The notes beneath the pieces are model-generated. The model was not told the origin of the DNA and made no database searches. It was given only the letters and a program-made list of their open reading frames with translations. The position numbers were made by a program, and so were the translations under genes. From assembly GCA_900768535.1 (NCBI GenBank), contig CAAGDE010000113.1:1-21060 (forward strand): a stretch of DNA of 21,060 nucleotides. Direction: 5' to 3'. This DNA is from Clostridia bacterium. Its GTDB lineage: Bacteria > Bacillota > Clostridia > Oscillospirales > CAG-272. Shown here one piece after another: positions 15,118 through 21,060 of this stretch (position 1 is the stretch's first letter; the number at the start of each line of letters is the position of its first letter).

Positions 15118-15767
15118 GATTTTTCCGTTTCTTCGCGCTTCTGTTTTCCCTTGCCGAACAGGCTGAAGCGGGATTCGGTGCCCGTCAGCAGGCGCTCGAT
15201 GTTCGTCTTATGCCGCCAGATGAGCAGCAGCACTGCGGCGGCGCAGAGCGGCAGGACCGCCGGGTGCGAGGTCCCGATGAACCCCAGCGCAATCAGGAAC
15301 GCGATGCCGGCGCTCATGGACGACAGCGACATGAATTTGATCGTGAACAGGATCAGCAGAAATACCCCCACGGCAATCAGCCCCGCCCGCCAGTCGATGA
15401 ACCAGATGGACGAGAGCCACACCGTGACGGTCTTGCCGCCCCGGAAGCCGTACCACACCGGATACGCGTGACCGAGCATGGCAAACAGCGCTCCGTATGC
15501 CGCGCCCAGCTGGAAGCTCCCCCACGTGTGGCGGAAAAGCAGTCCTGCCAGCACGCAGGCAAGGATGCCTTTGCACAGGTCGAACGCAAAAACCAGCCAG
15601 CCGAGCTTCCAGCCGTACATCCGCTTGAAGTTGGTAAAGCCCGGATTTTTGCTCCCCACCGTGCGGATGTCCTGCCGGTATACCAGCTTCGACAGCAGAA
15701 TGGACGGGTTCACCCCGGCTACAAGATACGGCACAACCGCCGCAAGGAAAAACGCAAGTACTTTCAT
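15114..15767 (-). CDS. plsY: Acyl-phosphate:glycerol-3-phosphate acyltransferase PlsY-like
   Basis: The 217-residue polytopic membrane protein (about five hydrophobic segments) carries the three PlsY motifs. Motif 1 is DIRTVGSKNPGFTNFKR (33-49), motif 2 GHAYPVWYGFRGGKTVTV (99-116) and motif 3 RHKTNIERLLTGTE (185-198). PlsY transfers the acyl group from acyl phosphate to glycerol 3-phosphate, the first step of phospholipid synthesis in most Gram-positives. It is divergent: canonical GSGNPGATN reads GSKNPGFTN and GGKGVAT reads GGKTVTV, so it may be a paralogue and not the main enzyme. The ATG at 15767 was chosen with AAAGGA 7 nt upstream; 13 further in-frame codons come from repeat module A and are rejected. 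It overlaps the kinase gene by 4 nt. Confidence 0.85.
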   Translation of the reverse strand: MKVLAFFLAAVVPYLVAGVNPSILLSKLVYRQDIRTVGSKNPGFTNFKRMYGWKLGWLVFAFDLCKGILACVLAGLLFRHTWGSFQLGAAYGALFAMLGHAYPVWYGFRGGKTVTVWLSSIWFIDWRAGLIAVGVFLLILFTIKFMSLSSMSAGIAFLIALGFIGTSHPAVLPLCAAAVLLLIWRHKTNIERLLTGTESRFSLFGKGKQKREETEKS

Positions 15768-15783
15768 AATGTGATCCTTTCTT

Positions 15784-15862
15784 AAGACCTTGGGACTCCG
15801 TCCCAAACCCTGCTTAAGAAACTTCTTGGAAGAAGTTTCTTAAGAATCTTCAAGAACTTTTG
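15784..15862 (-). repeat. Module A double-hairpin repeat, copy 3, upstream of plsY
   Basis: Stem 2 is TTGGGAC (15790-15796), loop TCC, GTCCCAA (15800-15806). Stem 1 is AAGAAACTTCTT (15816-15827) with AAGAAGTTTCTT (15830-15841). The AAGACC end points to plsY, with stem 2 ending 22 nt before the start codon and the ribosome binding site between them. Confidence 0.85.
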
Positions 15863-16076
15863 ATGAGGGGAGAATAGATAGGCGCTCGGCGGTTCCTCTG
15901 AATTCAGGAGATCCCGCCTGCTGGCGCCCCGCCGGGGGGCGGGGTTCGCTGTGCGGCAATGATTGGTGGGGCGCTTGAATGTTGGTTGGTTGTGCCGCTT
16001 CGCTCAGGATGACACGTGGGGGACAGGGGCGTGGTACCATATATGTTTGGTGTAAAATATAGTACAGTCAACCGGA

Positions 16077-16175
16077 ATGATACGGCGGGTTGCTTTTCTG
16101 GCAGATTTGGCATTTTATTTTCCTGACTGATACGGTGCTTTACTTTTCTAACTGATACGGCATTTTGTTTTTTAT
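16077..16175. repeat. 25-bp tandem repeat, four units, centre of E3
   Basis: The last two units (16126-16150 and 16151-16175) keep the exact 25-bp period and start ACTGATACGG. Two diverged units come first (16077-16125) and match the first two units in E2 closely. The two extra units of E2 (13983-14032) are missing here, so the arrays differ by whole units. Confidence 0.8.
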
Positions 16176-16347
16176 CCCGCGCCCCGGTTCCTCTCCGTGT
16201 CATCCTGAGCGAAGCGGCACACCGGGTTTAAGGGCGAACGCAACAACCAACCATTGCCGCACAGCGAACCCCGTCCCCCAGACGGGGCGCCGGCAGGCGG
16301 GATCTCCGTTGCTGAAACGTACTACATAACGCCGCGCCCCACCCACC

Positions 16348-19257
16348 TCATTTCATCATCGCGAACAGGCTGCGCAGGCGGATGGTGACGGCGCCCATGT
16401 TGGAGATTTCGTCGATTTTGATCTGCGTATAGACGCGGCCGGCGTTCTCCAGGATTGCGCGCACCTCATCGGTGGTCACGGCGTCCACACCGCAGCCGAA
16501 GGAGACGAGCTGGACGAGGTAGGTCCGGTCCTCCGGCGGCAGGGAAGCGATCACCCGTGCGGCGGCATAGAGCCGTGCATGATAGGTCCACTGATTGCGC
16601 ACGCCGGTGGGGAAGGGCTCGGTCAGGTTCGAAAGGCTGTCCTCGGTCACCACCACGGCGCCGAGATTGCACAGAAGGGTATCGATGCCGTGGCTGATTT
16701 CCGGGTCGACGTGGTACGGTCTGCCGGCGAGCACCACCACGGGCTTGCCCGTCTGCTTTGCGATTGCCCGGAACTCCGCGCCCTTGATGCGGACGTCCGC
16801 CAGGTAGCGCCCGTATGCCCGGTAGGCTTCCTTCACTGCCGCCGCAACGGCGCGGGGCTCTAGGTCGGGGAAGTACTTTTGCATGACCCCGGTTACCCGG
16901 TGCGTGAACTGCCGGGGGTCGGCGAGCGACAGGAAATCGTCGATGAACACCGTTCCGCGCAGGTCGGGGATATTCAGCTTCAGCACCTGCGGATAGTAGG
17001 CGACCACGGGGCAGTTGTAGTGGTTCACGCCCAGCCCCTCGTCCACGTTGTAGGACATATCGGGGTAAAGGATGGCGTCCGGATGCCGTTCCAGGAGCCA
17101 TTCGATGTGCCCGTGCATCATTTTTGCGGGGTAGCAGGCGGTGTCGGAGGGGATGGTATACTGCCCGGACTGATAGAGGGCACGGTCGGAGAAGGGGGAG
17201 ACCAGCACGTCAAAGCCGAGGTGCGAGAGGAAGGTATGCCAGAAGGGGAGCAGCTCGTAGTTGTTCAGCCCCATGGGAATTCCGACCGTCCGTCTGCCGG
17301 GGGTGCGTTCGTTTTTCATATAAGCGCCCAGCAGCTGCCGCTTGTAGTCGTACAGGTTGTAAATTTCCTTTGCCGCCGCCGTGCCCAGGGGCTTGGAGCA
17401 GCGGTTGCCGGCGATGTATTTTCTGCCGCCGGAGAAGGTATTGACCGTCAGCGCGCAGTGATTGGCGCATCCGCCGCAGTTGAACGCCCTGGTCTCGTGC
17501 CGGAAGTCCTTCAGCGCCGCGCGGTCGAGGACGGTGGATTTTCCCGTGCCGTGCCCCATGGCAAACAGCGCCGCGCCGTAAGCGCCCATCAGCGGGGCGT
17601 ATTTGGGGCGGATGACCTCGGTGCCGAGCTCCTGCTCAAAGGCGCGCAGAACGCAGTCGTTGAGGAAGGTGCCTCCCTGCGTGACGATATGCTTTCCGAG
17701 GCTTTCGGCGTTTGCGCACCGGATGACCTTGTACAGCGCGTTTTTCACCACGCTGACCGACAGTCCGGCGGCGATGTTTTCAATGCTTGCGCCGTCCTTC
17801 TGCGCCTGCTTGACCGAGCTGTTCATGAAGACCGTACAGCGCGAGCCGAGGTCGACCGGGGCGTCCGCGAACAGTCCGAGGCGGGCGAATTCCTCCGGCG
17901 TGTATCCCAGCGCCGCCGCGAAGGTCTGCAGGAAGGAGCCGCACCCGGAGGAGCAGGCTTCGTTGAGGTAGAGCGAATCGATGGTGCCGTTCCGGATGCG
18001 GAAGCACTTGATGTCCTGCCCGCCGATGTCAAGGATGAAATCGACGTCCGGGCGGAAGCGCTTTGCCGCCGTGAAGTGCGCCACGGTTTCCACAATGCCG
18101 AGGTCGACCCCGAACGCGTTCCGGATGATCTCCTCGCCGTAGCCCGTGACCGCCGAGCCGATGATCGTCAGGTCGGGGTACGTGTCGTAGATGCGCTCCA
18201 GGTACTGTCTGACCAGCGGGACGGGGTTGCCGTTGTTGGAGGAATAGAAGGGCTCGAAGAGGTTGCCCGCGCGGTCGCACAGCACCAGCTTGACGGTGGT
18301 CGAGCCGGCGTCGATGCCGAGGAACATTTCCCCCTCCGGCTTGTCCGGCAGGTTGATTCCGCCCGACGCCCGCTCGTGCCGTTCGCGGAAGGTCCGGTAT
18401 TCTTCCTCGCTTCGGAACAGCGGCGGGCAGTGGCGGAAGCCCTTGGTGGGAAGCCGGGAGGAGAAGGTCTGACGGAGCTGTGCGGGGGTCATCTCCTTTC
18501 CCATGCCGGAGAGCGCCGCGCCCATGGCAACGAAGTAGAGCGCGTTTTCGGGGCAGGTGCCGGTTGTTTTGAGCACATCGTCAAACGCCCGCCGCAATTC
18601 GGACAGGAAGGTCAGGGGCCCGCCGAGATAGAGGACCTTCCCCTCGATCCGTCTGCCCTGCGACAGTCCCGCCACGGTCTGATTGACCACCGCGTAGAGG
18701 ATGCCCGCGGCAATGTCCTCCCGTCGGGCACCCTGGTTCAGGAGCGGCTGGACGTCCGATTTTGCAAACACCCCGCACCGGGAGGCGATGGTGTGGATTT
18801 TTTCGTGATGCGCGGCAAGCCCGTTCAGCTCGTCCGGCGTGATTTTCAGCAGTGCCGCCATCTGGTCGATGAACGCGCCGGTCCCGCCCGCGCAGGTACC
18901 GTTCATGCGCATCTCAAACCCGCCGGAGAGGAACAGGATTTTCGCGTCCTCACCGCCCAGCTCAATCACGGCGTCGGTACCGGGGCAGAAATGCTCCACC
19001 GCCAGCTTTTCGGCGTAGACCTCCTGCGAGAACGGCAGTTCTGCCGCTTCGGCAATGCCCATGCCCGCCGAGCCGGAGAGCGTAACCGCGAAGGTCTCCG
19101 TCGGGAACGCCGTCTGCAATTCCCCGAAGATTTCCGCCGCCACCTCCGGAATCCGCGACAGGTGCCGCCGGTAGACCGTCCAGACCGGGCGATCCTCCCC
19201 GTCCAGTACCGCGCATTTGAGCGTGGTCGAGCCGATGTCAAGTCCTAACCGTTTCAT
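16348..19257 (-). CDS. CoA-substrate-specific enzyme activase: two BadF/HgdC ATPase domains plus DUF2229
   Basis: The 969-residue protein has two ASKHA ATPase domains. Domain 1 (1-250) starts MKRLGLDIGSTTLK and has CAGGTGAF (Cys122) and RCGVFAKSDVQ (Cys161). Domain 2 (310-570) has LGIDAGSTTVKLV, SGCGSF (Cys439) and RCTVFMNSSVKQ (Cys474). In HgdC-type activators the equivalent Cys hold a [4Fe-4S] cluster at the dimer interface. A four-Cys motif follows (Cys594, 597, 601, 620), then a DUF2229 region (about 655-890, GIPMGLNNYELLPFW). Known relatives use ATP to drive an electron into 2-hydroxyacyl-CoA dehydratases; for this long form (E. coli YjiL is a short relative) the substrate is unknown. 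The ATG at 19257 was chosen because GGAGAG is 5 nt upstream. It overlaps the upstream gene by 20 nt, so coupling is strong. Confidence 0.9.
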   Translation of the reverse strand: MKRLGLDIGSTTLKCAVLDGEDRPVWTVYRRHLSRIPEVAAEIFGELQTAFPTETFAVTLSGSAGMGIAEAAELPFSQEVYAEKLAVEHFCPGTDAVIELGGEDAKILFLSGGFEMRMNGTCAGGTGAFIDQMAALLKITPDELNGLAAHHEKIHTIASRCGVFAKSDVQPLLNQGARREDIAAGILYAVVNQTVAGLSQGRRIEGKVLYLGGPLTFLSELRRAFDDVLKTTGTCPENALYFVAMGAALSGMGKEMTPAQLRQTFSSRLPTKGFRHCPPLFRSEEEYRTFRERHERASGGINLPDKPEGEMFLGIDAGSTTVKLVLCDRAGNLFEPFYSSNNGNPVPLVRQYLERIYDTYPDLTIIGSAVTGYGEEIIRNAFGVDLGIVETVAHFTAAKRFRPDVDFILDIGGQDIKCFRIRNGTIDSLYLNEACSSGCGSFLQTFAAALGYTPEEFARLGLFADAPVDLGSRCTVFMNSSVKQAQKDGASIENIAAGLSVSVVKNALYKVIRCANAESLGKHIVTQGGTFLNDCVLRAFEQELGTEVIRPKYAPLMGAYGAALFAMGHGTGKSTVLDRAALKDFRHETRAFNCGGCANHCALTVNTFSGGRKYIAGNRCSKPLGTAAAKEIYNLYDYKRQLLGAYMKNERTPGRRTVGIPMGLNNYELLPFWHTFLSHLGFDVLVSPFSDRALYQSGQYTIPSDTACYPAKMMHGHIEWLLERHPDAILYPDMSYNVDEGLGVNHYNCPVVAYYPQVLKLNIPDLRGTVFIDDFLSLADPRQFTHRVTGVMQKYFPDLEPRAVAAAVKEAYRAYGRYLADVRIKGAEFRAIAKQTGKPVVVLAGRPYHVDPEISHGIDTLLCNLGAVVVTEDSLSNLTEPFPTGVRNQWTYHARLYAAARVIASLPPEDRTYLVQLVSFGCGVDAVTTDEVRAILENAGRVYTQIKIDEISNMGAVTIRLRSLFAMMK

Positions 19258-20560
19258 GCATTCTCTCCGTGTGTTCCGTGTTCTCCGTATTTGCTGTTGC
19301 CGGCTGTGCGCCGGACGACCCGTGTTTTTTTGCATCAATCTCGTCCGCAATGGCAAGCATCAGCCGCACGCGGTTTTCCTGGTTGACCTTGGACGCGCCC
19401 GCGTCGTAGTCCACCGGGAAGATGTTCGCCTCGGGATACAGCTCCCGCAGGCGGCGGATGGTGCCCTTTCCGACAATGTGGTTCGGCAGGCATCCGAAGG
19501 GCTGTGCGCAGATGATGTTATTGTAGCCTTTTTCGATCAGCTCCGCCGCCTCTGCCGGGAGGAGCCAGCCCTCGCCCATCTTCACGCCGCGGTCGATGAC
19601 CCGATCTCCCAGCTGCTTGATGTGATCAAAAGGGGACGGCGCGACAAACTCCGGGTAGGGCTTCAGCGCGTCGATGAGCATCTGCTCCCAGCCGGCGAAG
19701 ATGTTCTCCGCCACGCCGCAGACCAGCTTTTTGATCTTCTTCCCGCCGTAGTACCGGTAGTCGGTTGCGGTATTGGAGAAGAAGAACTGGAAGAAGCCGA
19801 GCACGCCGGGGACCATGTACTCGCACCCCTGGGAGAGCAGGAAGTCCTCCAGCCCGTTGTTGCCGAAGGGGGAATACTTGACGTAGATTTCGCCCACGAT
19901 GCCGACCTTGCGCAAATGCTTTTCCTCGCGCGGAATGTCGTGGAAATCCTTTGCCATGGCGGCAAGGTTGCGCCGCATCTCGCGGGAGGACATCCCCTTC
20001 TTCCGGCGGAACTGCGCCGAAATTTCGTCAATCCACTTACGCACCACGCGGTCGGTGTCGCCGGGGTTGACCTCATACGGCTTGACCTGATTTTTCAGGA
20101 GCAGGAGCATATCGCCGTAAGCAAGGCTGCGCAGTCCCGCCAGCATCATGCGCGGGGTGATGTTGAAGCCGCTGTATTTTTCGTATCTGGAAAAGCTGAG
20201 CGACAGCACCGGGACGTCATCCATCCCCATATTATGGAGCGCCTTGCGGAGCAGGAGGATGTAGTTGGACGCCCGGCATCCGCCGCCGGTCTGGAACTGG
20301 ATCAGCGCGGTTTTGTGCGGGTCGAAATCGCCGCAGGTGAGCGCGTAAATCTGCTGTCCCACCATGCAGATCGCCGGGTAGCACATATCGTTGTGCATAT
20401 ACCGCAGTCCCGTGTCGATGACCGCTTTTCCTTCGTATTTTGCAATCACAAAATGGAACCCGTACATCCGGAAGACCTCGGATATCAGCTCCATGTGCAT
20501 GGGGAAGATGTCCGGCGATACAATGGTGTACGTTTTCTTCATTTCTTTTGTAAAATCCAT
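19238..20560 (-). CDS. 2-hydroxyacyl-CoA dehydratase-like protein (HGD-D related), partner of the activase
   Basis: The 440-residue protein resembles the C-terminal part of the very long acyl-CoA dehydratase activase-related proteins of clostridia. It has NDMCYPAICMVGQQIYAL (57-74), QTGGGCRASNY (90-100) and, near the end, CAQPFGCLPNHIVGKG (351-366) followed by DYDAGASKVNQENR. Cys60, 65, 95, 351 and 357 are possible iron-sulfur ligands. The last 30 residues are low-complexity (ATANTENTEHTER). It probably acts in the cytoplasm with the activase; the reaction is unknown. The ATG at 20560 has GGAAAGG about 8 nt upstream; 31 more in-frame codons are repeat module A translated and are rejected. It is first in the operon. 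Confidence 0.85.
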   Translation of the reverse strand: MDFTKEMKKTYTIVSPDIFPMHMELISEVFRMYGFHFVIAKYEGKAVIDTGLRYMHNDMCYPAICMVGQQIYALTCGDFDPHKTALIQFQTGGGCRASNYILLLRKALHNMGMDDVPVLSLSFSRYEKYSGFNITPRMMLAGLRSLAYGDMLLLLKNQVKPYEVNPGDTDRVVRKWIDEISAQFRRKKGMSSREMRRNLAAMAKDFHDIPREEKHLRKVGIVGEIYVKYSPFGNNGLEDFLLSQGCEYMVPGVLGFFQFFFSNTATDYRYYGGKKIKKLVCGVAENIFAGWEQMLIDALKPYPEFVAPSPFDHIKQLGDRVIDRGVKMGEGWLLPAEAAELIEKGYNNIICAQPFGCLPNHIVGKGTIRRLRELYPEANIFPVDYDAGASKVNQENRVRLMLAIADEIDAKKHGSSGAQPATANTENTEHTERMHETVRT

Positions 20561-20585
20561 AATGGGTACCTTTCCGGGGGAAGAA

Positions 20586-20664
20586 GACCTTGGGACGCTG
20601 TCCCAAACCCTGCTTAAGAAACTTTTTGAAAAAAGTTTCTTAAGAATCTTCAAAAACTTTTAAT
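20586..20664 (-). repeat. Module A double-hairpin repeat, copy 4, upstream of the dehydratase-like gene
   Basis: Stem 2 is TTGGGAC/GTCCCAA (20590-20606). Stem 1 is AAGAAACTTTTT (20616-20627) with AAAAAGTTTCTT (20630-20641). Compared with copies 1 and 3, one C-G pair is replaced by T-A on both arms. Again the AAGACC end faces the start codon, here with stem 2 ending 29 nt away. Confidence 0.85.
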
Positions 20665-21060
20665 AAGGGGTGTGTGCGTGGCGTTATGTGGTGCCTCTTA
20701 GCAATGGAGATCCCGCCTGCTGGCGCCCCGCCGGGGGGCGGGGTTCGCTGTGCGGCAATGGTTGGTTGGAGCGCGTGATTCTTGGCGAGTGGTGCCGCTT
20801 CGCTCAGGATGACACGTGGGTAACAGGGGCGTGGGATGAAAAACAAAATGCCGTATCAGTTAGTTTGACTGAACTATATTTCCAACCAAGCAAATTACGT
20901 ACTATGTTCCGCTTCACCCACCGTGTCATCTCAGAGCAAATGACTTCGTCATAGCGGCACACCGGGTTTAAGGGTGAGCGCGACAACCGAACAGCGCCGC
21001 GCAGTCGAACCCCGCCCCCCCTGGCGGGGCGCCAGCAGGCGGGATCTCCGTTGTTAAGAG
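20586..21060. repeat. Composite intergenic repeat element E4, cut by the window end
   Basis: Module A is followed by arm B8 (20670-20815, forward), a centre (20816-20922) and arm B9 (20923 to the window end, reverse). The centre is the reverse complement of the centre of E1 (11184-11284), about 90 percent alike by eye over roughly 100 bp, and has one 25-bp unit. B9 has a short insertion near 20930-20951 that itself reads ATGACTTCGTCAT, a small hairpin. No gene is supported. Confidence 0.8.

Larger units (their letters stand above)
15784..16347. repeat. Composite intergenic repeat element E3 between plsY and the activase gene
   Basis: The order is module A (15784-15862), arm B6 (15895-16017, forward), a centre with four 25-bp units (16018-16195) and arm B7 (16197-16345, reverse), which runs to within 2 nt of the activase stop codon. 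B7 has the GC hairpin as CCCCGTC/GACGGGG in place of CCCCGCC/GGCGGGG, a paired change that keeps the stem. Module C is absent. No gene is supported. Confidence 0.85.

Overview
The window looks like a piece of a GC-rich Firmicutes chromosome, probably class Clostridia and close to Oscillospiraceae/Ruminococcaceae. That placement is inference from gene content: a parA-parB-serS neighbourhood, a BspA-type leucine-rich repeat protein, a two-domain CoA-dehydratase activase of the type common in anaerobic clostridia, and strong AGGAGG ribosome binding sites. All twelve credible protein genes lie on the minus strand. No rRNA, tRNA, CRISPR array, transposase or phage gene was seen.

In transcription order (right to left): a two-gene operon for a 2-hydroxyacyl-CoA dehydratase-like protein and its 969-residue activase (20560-16348); a phospholipid pair, plsY and a diacylglycerol-kinase-like gene, overlapping by ATGA (15767-14326); mutL alone (13585-11498); ahcY-mnmG-rsmG (10563-6662); parA-parB-serS followed by a two-helix membrane protein and a small lipoprotein (6371-2209); and an acyl-ACP thioesterase with an LRR protein (1851-111). 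The centre of the window is origin-proximal in character. mnmG-rsmG-parA-parB is the classic order near a Firmicutes origin, five parS sites sit in the rsmG-parA gap, and a 280-bp cluster of DnaA-box-like sequences lies after the parAB operon. AhcY would remove S-adenosylhomocysteine made by methyltransferases such as RsmG. ParA, ParB and parS form a complete chromosome partition module.

The most unusual content is intergenic. Four gaps (10751-11494, 13608-14325, 15784-16347 and 20586-21060) carry one modular repeat family. Each has long inverted arms of about 120-160 bp (module B) around an AT-richer centre holding 1, 6, 4 or 1 copies of a 25-bp unit. A double-hairpin module (A) sits on the side facing a gene, and in two cases there is a third, terminator-like module (C). 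A further copy of A ends the LRR gene at the left edge. Hairpin stems in A and B differ between copies by paired compensatory substitutions, which suggests the folded form is what is kept. Module A always turns the same end toward the adjacent gene, and mutL is bracketed by inverted copies. I know of no name for this family; it is the best candidate here for something undescribed.
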